From NCBI GenBank assembly GCA_035644395.1, contig DASQOR010000090.1:153515-217514 (forward strand): 64,000 bases of DNA. Reading direction: 5' to 3'. Position numbers and translations under genes: made by a program. The stretch comes from JBGPLJ01 sp035644395 (GTDB lineage: Bacteria; Pseudomonadota; Gammaproteobacteria; Steroidobacterales; Steroidobacteraceae). Below, in pieces: positions 35,640-42,850 of this stretch; the stretch's first letter is position 1; the number at the start of each line of letters is the position of its first letter. The notes beneath the pieces are model-generated. The model was not told the DNA's origin, did not search any database, and saw only the letters and a program-made list of their open reading frames with translations.

Positions 35640-36722
35640 GTGCAAGAACTGAAGATCGATCTCGGCGCCCGCAGCTACCCGATAGTCATCGGCGACGGGC
35701 TGCTTTCCCGCAGCGACCTTTTCACGCGCCATGTCGCCGGCGATGCAGTCGCCGTCGTCACCAATGCAACCATCGCACCGCTCTATCTGAAGGCCGTACT
35801 TGCGGCGCTTTCGTCGAAGCGAGTGGCCGAGGTCATCCTGCCGGACGGCGAGGAATTCAAGACCCTTGCCACAGTCGAGCGGATACTCGATTCGCTGGTG
35901 GCGGCGCGCATGAATCGCGACGGCACGGTCATCGCGCTCGGAGGCGGCGTCGTCGGTGACATGGCGGGCTTTGCGGCCGCCTGCTATCAACGCGGCATCG
36001 CCCTGATTCAGGCGCCCACTACCTTGCTGGCGCAGGTCGACTCGTCCGTTGGCGGCAAGACAGGGGTCAATCATCCGGCAGGCAAGAACCTGATCGGCGC
36101 CTTTCATCAACCGGTCGCGGTCATCGCAGATACCGCAACCCTTCGCACCTTGCCGGACCGCGAACTTCGAGCCGGACTTGCCGAGGTCATCAAACACGGC
36201 ATGCTCGGCGATGCCGACTTCTTCGCCTGGCTCGAGTCACATGTCGAGCAGCTGATTGCGCGTGACGCCGCGGCGCTCGCCCATGCGATTCGTCGTTCGT
36301 GTGAGATCAAGGCGCGGCTGGTCGCGGCGGACGAACGCGAAAGCAGTGTCCGCGCACACCTGAACCTCGGGCACACTTTCGGGCACGCGATCGAGGCGGC
36401 AACGGCGTATGCGGGCTGGCTGCATGGAGAGGCCGTGGCCGCAGGACTCCTGATGGCTGGTGACATGTCCAGGCGTCTCGGCTGGCTCCCGTCGACGGAC
36501 TTCGATCGGGTTCAGGCGCTGCTGCTGCGCGCCGGCCTTGCCCGGGCCGCACCCGCGATCGGCGCAGCACGAGCTCTCGACTACATGCGCATGGACAAGA
36601 AAGTCCGCGACGACAAGATTCGGCTGGTGCTGCTGCGTCCGCTCGGCACCGCGGTTGTCGCCGCGGATTACCCGCCTGCGACGCTGCAGGCGGTGCTGAC
36701 GCATTACTTTGGTGCCGCATGA
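35640..36722 (+). CDS. aroB: 3-dehydroquinate synthase
   Basis: A 360-residue NAD- and zinc-dependent enzyme that cyclises DAHP to dehydroquinate. The core GGGVVGDMAGFAAACYQRGI, QAPTTLLAQVDSSVGGKTGVNH, and zinc-ligand helices (AEVIKHGML, HLNLGHTFGHAIE, WLHGEAVAAGL) are all present. The start is a GTG at 35640 giving MQELKIDLGARSYPIVIG. It overlaps the next gene by four bases (ATGA), so it is translationally coupled to the dNTPase. Confidence 0.96.
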   Translation: MQELKIDLGARSYPIVIGDGLLSRSDLFTRHVAGDAVAVVTNATIAPLYLKAVLAALSSKRVAEVILPDGEEFKTLATVERILDSLVAARMNRDGTVIALGGGVVGDMAGFAAACYQRGIALIQAPTTLLAQVDSSVGGKTGVNHPAGKNLIGAFHQPVAVIADTATLRTLPDRELRAGLAEVIKHGMLGDADFFAWLESHVEQLIARDAAALAHAIRRSCEIKARLVAADERESSVRAHLNLGHTFGHAIEAATAYAGWLHGEAVAAGLLMAGDMSRRLGWLPSTDFDRVQALLLRAGLARAAPAIGAARALDYMRMDKKVRDDKIRLVLLRPLGTAVVAADYPPATLQAVLTHYFGAA

Positions 36723-37882
36723 CGATCAACGCCCCGAATCTCGCCTCCTACGCAGCCCACGACGGTCGGACCCGCGGCCGTCGCCATCCAGAACCGCCAC
36801 CGCAGCTGCGCGGCGAATTTCAGCGGGACCGGGACCGCATCATTCACTCGAGCGCCTTCCGGCGGCTGGTCTACAAGACCCAAGTCTTCGTCAACCACGA
36901 GGGCGATCTTTACCGCACGCGGCTGACTCATTCGATCGAGGTTGCGCAGATCGCACGCACCATCGCATGCGCGCTGCGGCTGAACGAGCCGCTGACCGAG
37001 GCTATCTGCCTCGCGCACGATCTCGGGCACACGCCCTTCGGGCATGCAGGCCAGGACGCGCTCAATACCTGCATGCGTGAGTTCGGCGGCTTTGAACACA
37101 ATCTTCAGTCATTGCGCGTCGTCGACGAGCTGGAAGAACGCTACGCGGAATTTCCCGGCCTCAATCTGACCTTTGAATGCCGCGAGGGAATTCTCAAGCA
37201 CTGTTCAGTCAGCCATGCACGGGAGCTCGGCGACATCGGCGAACGCTTTCTCAAGCGCGAGCAACCGGGGCTCGAGGCGCAGATCGCCAATGTCGCCGAT
37301 GAAATCGCCTACAACAATCACGACATCGACGACGGGCTGCGCGCGGGCTTGATCGACCTCGATGACCTCACCGCCGTAGCGCTCGTTGCGCGGCACCGCA
37401 AGGACGTTACAGACAAGCACCCGCAACTCGGCGGCAGGCGGCTCGTGAATGAGATCGTGCGCCGGATGATCAACGAGGTCGTAACCGACCTGGTGGTCAG
37501 TTCGAGCGAGCGCATCGCCGGGGCGAGTCTTTCCGATATCGACAGCGTACGCAAGCAGGCAGCGCCGCTCATCGGCCTGTCGGAGGGCGTTCGGGCGCGG
37601 CATCTGGAGCTGAAGAAGTTCCTGCGCGATCACGTCTACCGTCACTACCGCGTGCTGCGGATGACTTCGAAGGCAAGCAACGTCCTTACGGCGCTTTTCG
37701 AAGCACTTTTCAACGACGTCAACCTGATGCCGACTGAGCACAGAAATGCCGCGAATCGCGCCGAGGCAGAACGCGGTAAGACCGGGCGCGCACGCGCCGT
37801 GGCCGATTACGTCGCGGGCATGACCGACCGATACGCGATTCTCGAGCATCGCAGGATCTTCGAACCGGGGGAGCGCACTTGA
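36719..37882 (+). CDS. Deoxyguanosinetriphosphate triphosphohydrolase-like protein
   Basis: A 387-residue HD-domain dNTPase. Motifs are RDRDRIIHSSAFRRLVYKTQVF, YRTRLTHSIEVAQIARTIA (first metal His), LAHDLGHTPFGHAGQDALN (HD pair), and EIAYNNHDIDDGLRAG (last Asp). It hydrolyses dNTPs to deoxynucleosides and triphosphate; family members differ in substrate preference, so dGTP specificity is not proven. The length fits the shorter Dgt-like class. It overlaps aroB and pyrF by four bases each and often follows aroB in gammaproteobacteria. Confidence 0.93.
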   Translation: MTINAPNLASYAAHDGRTRGRRHPEPPPQLRGEFQRDRDRIIHSSAFRRLVYKTQVFVNHEGDLYRTRLTHSIEVAQIARTIACALRLNEPLTEAICLAHDLGHTPFGHAGQDALNTCMREFGGFEHNLQSLRVVDELEERYAEFPGLNLTFECREGILKHCSVSHARELGDIGERFLKREQPGLEAQIANVADEIAYNNHDIDDGLRAGLIDLDDLTAVALVARHRKDVTDKHPQLGGRRLVNEIVRRMINEVVTDLVVSSSERIAGASLSDIDSVRKQAAPLIGLSEGVRARHLELKKFLRDHVYRHYRVLRMTSKASNVLTALFEALFNDVNLMPTEHRNAANRAEAERGKTGRARAVADYVAGMTDRYAILEHRRIFEPGERT

Positions 37883-38595
37883 AATCGAGCAAGCAGATCC
37901 CCGTGCGCGAGCGGCTGATATTCGCGCTGGACGTCGCGGATGCGGCGAGCGCGCGCCAGCTTGCCGGAAGACTCGGAGATTCGGTGCAGTTCTACAAGAT
38001 CGGTCTCGAGCTCTTCATGGCCGGGGAGTATTTCGAGCTGCTCGACTGGCTGGTGGGCTCGGGCAAGAAAGTTTTCGTCGACCTCAAGTTCTTCGACGTG
38101 CCCGCGACAGTCGCTTCCGCGGTCAAACGCCTTCGCAATCGCGGAGTCACTCTTGCGACCGTGCATGGAAATCAGTCGATCATGGAAGCCGCGGCCGCCG
38201 CGAAGGGCGATGTGAAAATACTGGCGGTCACCGTGCTGACGAGCCTCGATCGCGGTGATCTCGACGATCTCGGATTCGAGTGTGATGTCGAGCGCCTGGT
38301 GTTGTCGCGTGCGCGTCGCGCGCTAGAGGCGGGGTGCGACGGCGTCGTGTCATCGGGACTTGAAGCGCGCCTGCTGAGAGAGCATCTCGACGCAAAGCTG
38401 CTGGTTGTTACACCTGGTATCAGGCCGGTGGAGAATCGACCGAGCGATGACCAGAAGCGTGTCGTCACCGTCGAACAGGCGTTTGAGAATGGCGCCGACT
38501 ACATTGTCGTGGGCCGACCGATCCGCGATGCGCAGGATCAGAAGGCCGCCGCAGAGAGCATTCAGAACTCCATAGCACGCGTTTTTTCGACCTGA
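37879..38595 (+). CDS. pyrF: Orotidine 5'-phosphate decarboxylase
   Basis: A 238-residue TIM-barrel enzyme of pyrimidine synthesis. It has LIFALDVADAASARQL, the catalytic VFVDLKFFDVPATVASAV segment (Lys and Asp), TVHGNQSIMEAA, and the phosphate-binding VVTPGIRPV and DYIVVGRPIRDAQD. The start is TTG within the stop codon of the preceding gene. The usual DLKFHDIP has Phe in place of His here, which occurs in other PyrF proteins. Confidence 0.94.
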   Translation: MKSSKQIPVRERLIFALDVADAASARQLAGRLGDSVQFYKIGLELFMAGEYFELLDWLVGSGKKVFVDLKFFDVPATVASAVKRLRNRGVTLATVHGNQSIMEAAAAAKGDVKILAVTVLTSLDRGDLDDLGFECDVERLVLSRARRALEAGCDGVVSSGLEARLLREHLDAKLLVVTPGIRPVENRPSDDQKRVVTVEQAFENGADYIVVGRPIRDAQDQKAAAESIQNSIARVFST

Positions 38596-38765
38596 CAGCG
38601 ATCCCCTGATAGCGCTTTCATGGTTCCCGCGACCCTCACGGGAGCCTCGAATCCATCGTGTCCTGCTCCAGAAAGCCGGCGGCCGCTGCGGCGGCCACAA
38701 CCTATTGCGATTGATGGGTTCGACCGGCCCATTCCCTGCCGTCGGCCGCTAATTCGGCCGTTTAA

Positions 38766-38808
38766 ACATATTTTTGGGAAAAATAGCGCAATCAGACCTA
38801 AAATATGT
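38766..38808 (+). promoter_or_regulatory. Promoter with flanking inverted repeat before the DUF6502-like gene
   Basis: ACATATTTT (38766-38774) and its complement AAAATATGT (38800-38808) flank 25 nt. A candidate promoter, TTGGGA (38774-38779) with TAAAAT (38799-38804) and a 19-nt spacer, lies between and over the arms. The arrangement looks like an operator for a dimeric repressor. The GC content drops sharply here. The rest of 38596-38765 shows no gene. Confidence 0.5.
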
Positions 38809-38834
38809 CTTGATTCACAAGGTTATGTTCAAAA

Positions 38835-39704
38835 ATGGTACGATCTGTTAAACGGGACCTCCTAGCCGGGTTTCGGCGAATCCTCCGCCCACTGGTGCGG
38901 ATTCTGCTGAGGAACGGCGTGAACTTTCTGGAGTTCGCGGAGGTGGCGAAGGCGGCCTACGTCGAGGTCGCAGCAATGGACTTTCCCGTTTCTGATCGTC
39001 GCATGTCGCAGTCGCGCATTGCGATCGTCACAGGACTCAGCCGCAAGGAGGTCGCGAGAGTAATCGCCGACGAGGGGAAGGACTATTCGGAAGACGAGAG
39101 CAAATTTAATCGCGTGATACGGGTTCTGGCCGCTTGGCACATGGACTCGGAATTCACGGGGCCTTACGGGATACCACTAGAACTCGAATTTGAGAACGAT
39201 CCGGGCAAGCCGAGCCTTCAAACGCTCGTGCGCAAACACAGCGGCGACATGCCTGCGCGCGCGATGTTGGATGAGTTGCTGCGAGTCGGGATCGTTGTCC
39301 AGGACACGAATACAGGACTGCTGAAGGTCCTGGGGCGTACGTACATACCGGAGAAGTTGTCGCCGGAGAGCATTGATCACGTTGCCAATGTCGTTTCGCA
39401 CCTTGCGGAGACGCTTGACAACAACCTTAGAACTGACAGCGGACAGAAGGGGCTATTTCAGAGAACAGTTGAGACGGATCGGCCCGTAGTTTGGCCGGAT
39501 GTTTGGGCGTTCGATGACTATGTTCGTGACCGATGCCCGCAACTGCTCGAGGAGTTCGACGCCTGGCTGTCTTCTCGGGCGAAGTTGGAAAGACCGGCGG
39601 GAGACGAAAAGGTAACGGTGGGACTCGGTATTTACATGTTCGTCGAGCGATCGACCGCCCGACCAACTTTGAAAGAGATTTTTGGCGACGACGTCATCAA
39701 GTGA
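38835..39704 (+). CDS. DUF6502-like protein with helix-turn-helix (paralogue 1)
   Basis: A 289-residue soluble protein. The N-terminal segment LRPLVRILLRNGVNFLEFAEVAKAAYVEVA is a hallmark of DUF6502, a family of unknown function. It is followed by a helix-turn-helix-like stretch at about 58-78 (MSQSRIAIVTGLSRKEVARV). A middle block (LVRKHSGDMPARAMLDELLRVGIV) and a C-terminal VTVGLGIYMFVE complete the fold. I infer a DNA-binding regulator. Two further paralogues lie downstream at 41183 and 42056. An inverted repeat over its promoter suggests autoregulation. Family naming is from memory of the motif pattern and should be confirmed. Confidence 0.72.
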   Translation: MVRSVKRDLLAGFRRILRPLVRILLRNGVNFLEFAEVAKAAYVEVAAMDFPVSDRRMSQSRIAIVTGLSRKEVARVIADEGKDYSEDESKFNRVIRVLAAWHMDSEFTGPYGIPLELEFENDPGKPSLQTLVRKHSGDMPARAMLDELLRVGIVVQDTNTGLLKVLGRTYIPEKLSPESIDHVANVVSHLAETLDNNLRTDSGQKGLFQRTVETDRPVVWPDVWAFDDYVRDRCPQLLEEFDAWLSSRAKLERPAGDEKVTVGLGIYMFVERSTARPTLKEIFGDDVIK

Positions 39705-39728
39705 ATGAGAAATAGGCGGGCACAAGCA

Positions 39729-40724
39729 ATGACAACCAAGACCCAAATACAGACAAGCGCCTCGCGCACCAATTCGTTGGCGCGACGTTTGCAACTCATC
39801 TTCGCGGTTCTGGTTGTGTCCGCGGTCTCGTCGCTCGCGAACGCAGCGGGGGCGCTACTCGTAGTGGGACCAGTCGAGTCCGTAGATGTCCCGAACGCTT
39901 CTGCTGTGGTCCTTGGTCAACGCGTGAATTTTACATCGGCCAGCCGGGTTGCAATCGGCTCAACCAATGGGTCAAGCGCTGTGTTGCCGATGAGCATGCG
40001 CTCATTCCGCTTTATCGAGTTGGGGCGCATGGTCGCGATTTGGAGTGAAGACGGGATAACGGCTAGCGAAATCTATGTGTCGCGCGATAGGTCTGTGCCA
40101 GGCGCGTCACAGATCTACCTGAACGGTGCCGTGTCTTTCGTGAATCAGAGCACCGGATTCGCGGTCGTAGGTACCGCACGAATTGATCTCACGCCAGCGC
40201 TGTCCGGCGGCCTTGTGGATATCGCAGTGGGTGACCGTTTGCAGGTCGTTGGTACCCAGCCCAACCCCAATGGGGTTGTAGTTGCAACTGTCTATTCCGC
40301 GACGCGCACGAGCGGCATCGGCGGGACGTCCACGAATGGTATTGGCGGCACGTCGATCAATGGAATTGGTGGGACGTCGGTTAGTGGCATCGGTGGCACC
40401 TCCACGAGCGGTATTGGTGGCACGTCAACCAACGGCATTGGCGGAACGTCCGTCAGTGGAATCGGCGGCACATCGACCAGCGGGATCGGTGGCACCTCGA
40501 CGAGCGGTATTGGCGGCACGTCAACCAACGGCATTGGCGGAACGTCCGTCAGTGGAATCGGCGGCACGTCAACCAGCGGGATCGGTGGCACCTCCACGAG
40601 CGGCATTGGTGGCACATCGACCAGCGGGATCGGTGGCACCTCCACGAACGGCATTGGTGGCACATCGACCAGCGGGATCGGTGGCACCTCCACGAACGGG
40701 ATTGGCGGCACGTCGACGAAGTAG
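39729..40724 (+). CDS. Secreted protein with a C-terminal GIGGTS octapeptide repeat
   Basis: A protein of about 331 residues. A signal peptide (LQLIFAVLVVSAVSSLANA) leads into about 165 residues with two beta-rich blocks (GALLVVGPVESVDVPNASAV, and VGDRLQVVGTQPNPNGVVVA) reminiscent of DUF5666 domains. From residue 195 to 330 it consists only of 17 copies of an eight-residue unit GIGGTS[TIV][NS], ending in Lys. Such Gly/Ser/Thr repeats may form a surface fibre or solenoid; function is unknown. It follows the DUF6502-like gene by 24 bases, so they are probably co-transcribed. An in-frame ATG at 39705 is an alternative start. Confidence 0.75.
   Translation: MTTKTQIQTSASRTNSLARRLQLIFAVLVVSAVSSLANAAGALLVVGPVESVDVPNASAVVLGQRVNFTSASRVAIGSTNGSSAVLPMSMRSFRFIELGRMVAIWSEDGITASEIYVSRDRSVPGASQIYLNGAVSFVNQSTGFAVVGTARIDLTPALSGGLVDIAVGDRLQVVGTQPNPNGVVVATVYSATRTSGIGGTSTNGIGGTSINGIGGTSVSGIGGTSTSGIGGTSTNGIGGTSVSGIGGTSTSGIGGTSTSGIGGTSTNGIGGTSVSGIGGTSTSGIGGTSTSGIGGTSTSGIGGTSTNGIGGTSTSGIGGTSTNGIGGTSTK
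40311..40718 (+). repeat. 17 tandem 24-bp repeats coding GIGGTS units
   Basis: In-frame 24-bp units with no spacers. Units 5-8 and 9-12 form a nearly identical 96-bp higher-order repeat (pattern ST, NV, ST, ST), which points to recent unequal crossing over or slippage. Third-codon positions vary elsewhere. Confidence 0.95.
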
Positions 40725-40903
40725 GAAAGCGAGCGACCGACTCGCAATAGATTCGAGTATATCCAGCCGAACAATCGGCCTGCGATAGCTCGGCAGTAAC
40801 AGCGACAATCGCTGTGGCGAAACGACTCCCTGCATGTGACTTTGACGGACCAGTCAGTCGTTCATCGCTTCCAATTTCGCTCGAGAACTGATCAGCTCAC
40901 GCG

Positions 40904-40938
40904 AAGTCGACTGCCTGCAATTGCAGGCCAGTCGACTT
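40904..40938. repeat. Near-perfect 35-nt palindrome
   Basis: AAGTCGACTGCCTGCAA (40904-40920) is followed directly by its complement (40921-40938) with one extra C. The centre is CAATTG. No U-tract follows. It may be a terminator for the repeat-protein transcript, a protein-binding site or a mobile palindrome. Confidence 0.7.
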
Positions 40939-41109
40939 GCCGCCTGTACGACGGGCATTTGCATTTGCGGTCGCTGCCCGACTACCAACCGAATTCTGCT
41001 GGTACGGCCCGCATAACTGCGCGATTGCACCCAATTGTTGCGTTTACGTATGCAAGCTGCCGTAGTCTGCTGCGCCGGAGGGCGGATGCTGACAACCAAC
41101 ACACGCGTT

Positions 41110-41156
41110 TTGTTGGACCGGCGCGCGTACAGCTATATTGTGACTGTCGCACAATA
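41110..41156 (+). promoter_or_regulatory. Promoter and operator-like repeat before the second DUF6502-like gene
   Basis: TTGTTG (41110-41115) and TATATT (41134-41139) are 18 nt apart. TATTGTG (41136-41142) and CACAATA (41150-41156) form an inverted repeat that overlaps the -10 box and covers the likely transcription start. Confidence 0.5.
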
Positions 41157-41182
41157 GCCCGCAGCAAAAATCCTCAATACAG

Positions 41183-42049
41183 ATGAACAGCCCGAGCGAA
41201 AGAAAGAAGCTGCAACGACGACAAGATTCCGGCGAACGGCGCGGTGCGCGGCTTGAGGCGCAGATACGGCAGAGTTGCTTTCAGTTGCTGATGCCGTTGG
41301 CGAAATTGATGCTACGAGCCGGCATTGGGGCCGGGGAGCTCGCAGACCTTGGAAGGCGCGCGTTCGTGATGACCGCCGCCAACGATCTTTCGGTGCCACG
41401 GCGACGCCCAAACATTTCGCGCATCGCGGTCGCCACGGGCCTAACTCGTCAGGAGGTCGCACGCGTTCTTGGGGCAAATCGCCCGACACGAAAAATGGAA
41501 CTCAAACAGCTTCAGCGAGCGAATCGAGTCCTCGCAGGATGGTTTGTTGACCCAAGATACGCACTGCGGCAAGGCCATCCTAGGCCATTGCAGATTCGGG
41601 GATCGGGAGCGACTTTTCACCGACTTGTACGAACATATGGTGGTGATGTTCCGCCAAGAGCCGTACTTGACGAATTGAGAAGGGCAAGTGCAATTCGCGC
41701 AACTAGCAACGGCTCCATCGTTCCACGGCGACGCTACGTGGAGTATGGCATCAGATCCCAAAGAGACCTCCAAGATGTATCCGAGAAGCTAAGAAGGTTG
41801 GCCGAAACGCTCAGCTACAATTTGAATTTCCCGGCCGCCGCCATGTTTGAAGACGTTGCGCTTACAGATCGCTTGAAGGGCGAGCACTACCCAATCGCGG
41901 TTAGACGCCTAACCGCCAGCGCCAGGCGGTTTCTAAGTGCTGCAAGTCAGTATCTGGGGCGAGAGGAACGGCAAGCGCCCGCAACTCGAAGGCGTGGGCA
42001 ATTGCGCAGTTTAGGGGTTGGCATCTACCTATTTAGCAAGCCACGGTAA
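41183..42049 (+). CDS. DUF6502-like protein with helix-turn-helix (paralogue 2)
   Basis: A 288-residue basic protein resembling the product of the gene at 38835 in block order: LLMPLAKLMLRAGIGAGELADLGRRAFV, a helix-turn-helix-like NISRIAVATGLTRQEVARVLG at about 78-98, RANRVLAGWF, FHRLVRTYGGDVPPRAVLDELRRASAI, LRRLAETLSYNLN, and the C-terminal LGVGIYLFSKPR. The N-terminal 25 residues are extra and strongly charged. Codon use and GC are unlike the neighbouring housekeeping genes. It lies six bases before the third paralogue and probably forms a two-gene operon with it. Confidence 0.7.
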   Translation: MNSPSERKKLQRRQDSGERRGARLEAQIRQSCFQLLMPLAKLMLRAGIGAGELADLGRRAFVMTAANDLSVPRRRPNISRIAVATGLTRQEVARVLGANRPTRKMELKQLQRANRVLAGWFVDPRYALRQGHPRPLQIRGSGATFHRLVRTYGGDVPPRAVLDELRRASAIRATSNGSIVPRRRYVEYGIRSQRDLQDVSEKLRRLAETLSYNLNFPAAAMFEDVALTDRLKGEHYPIAVRRLTASARRFLSAASQYLGREERQAPATRRRGQLRSLGVGIYLFSKPR

Positions 42050-42055
42050 AAGCAA

Positions 42056-42835
42056 ATGGCATCAAAATATTCAAGTCGAACAACACGTGCGGCGGCGTCT
42101 CTTCGTAGGCTATCAAGTGACTCCACGCTGCACTTGCTGATTGGCGAAGGAATCTTGGCAAGAGTTGCGCAACTTCTGCTAAGACTTGGCGCCGCCAGAC
42201 ACTCCTTGCACAGTGCCATTGATGCACAACGCGATCGTCGGCGTGACACAAAATCGGAATTTACGGGCCTTGCACACCGGGTTTTCTTCGACTACCCAGC
42301 AATCCTCAACGAGTGGTACACAAACCCAGATTTTACCGACGACGGCGGAAATCCATCGAAATTGCCTCTCCACGGCAGAGCACAAAGTTTCGACGCATTA
42401 GTTCGGCACGTGAGACCAAATAGTGATCCGAGCGAAGCGCTAGCAGTCCTGGTACGTCTGCACGCGGTCGCCAGAGTTGGTAAGGCGTCGGTCGTAGCTC
42501 GCAGTCGAGTGCTCAGCACAGCAGCATCTCGCGGACTAACCGCAGCGCGGATGCTCAGCGTCGTAGATGCCGTGCTAACTACCGTCGAACACAATCTTGA
42601 CGTGAGCGAACGACACAGTTCTGCTCGCAAGTTCTACGAACGTGCGGCTACGAACTACCATGTTGACGTCAGATATTTAAAGGACTTTCAGGATTTCTTG
42701 CTTGAGCAAGGCGACGACTTCCTGCAAACCGTCGACGACTGGCTGTCCGCACATTCCGTGAGGCCGGGCGATGATGGCAGATCAGCGAAAACCTGCCGCG
42801 TCGGCACTGGCGTCTACATGTTCGCGAGCGAATAG
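42056..42835 (+). CDS. DUF6502-like protein lacking the helix-turn-helix (paralogue 3)
   Basis: A 259-residue protein that shares the family's N-terminal LLIGEGILARVAQLLLRLGAARHSL, the central FDALVRHVRPNSDPSEALAVLVRLHAVARV, the VVDAVLTTVEHNLDV helix and the C-terminal RVGTGVYMFASE with the two upstream paralogues. Where they have the SRIA-TGL-R-EVAR helix-turn-helix it has only a short polar stretch (AIDAQRDRRRDTKSEFTG). It may therefore act as a partner or antagonist rather than bind DNA itself; that is inference. Similarity is low, so family membership is less sure than for the others. Confidence 0.6.
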   Translation: MASKYSSRTTRAAASLRRLSSDSTLHLLIGEGILARVAQLLLRLGAARHSLHSAIDAQRDRRRDTKSEFTGLAHRVFFDYPAILNEWYTNPDFTDDGGNPSKLPLHGRAQSFDALVRHVRPNSDPSEALAVLVRLHAVARVGKASVVARSRVLSTAASRGLTAARMLSVVDAVLTTVEHNLDVSERHSSARKFYERAATNYHVDVRYLKDFQDFLLEQGDDFLQTVDDWLSAHSVRPGDDGRSAKTCRVGTGVYMFASE

Positions 42836-42850
42836 CGCTTCGGTGGAAGG

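Larger units (their letters stand above)
40725..41182. other. Intergenic region between the repeat-protein gene and the second DUF6502-like gene
   Basis: No convincing gene is seen on either strand. It contains the long hairpin at 40904-40938 and, near its right end, a promoter with an overlapping inverted repeat. Its base composition is lower in GC than the core genes. Confidence 0.6.

Noticed and set aside
38596..38765. Rho-independent terminator after pyrF
   Set aside because: No stem followed by a T-run was found; the GC-rich stretches near 38676-38700 lack a U-tract.
40311..40718. CRISPR-like array
   Set aside because: Units are contiguous 24-bp repeats without spacers and are in frame with a coding gene; there are no cas genes.
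40292..40774. Minus-strand open frame made of PPIPLVDV-type repeats
   Set aside because: It is only the antisense reading of the GIGGTS array. It has no signal peptide or ribosome site, and the plus-strand gene has both a signal peptide and a proper context.
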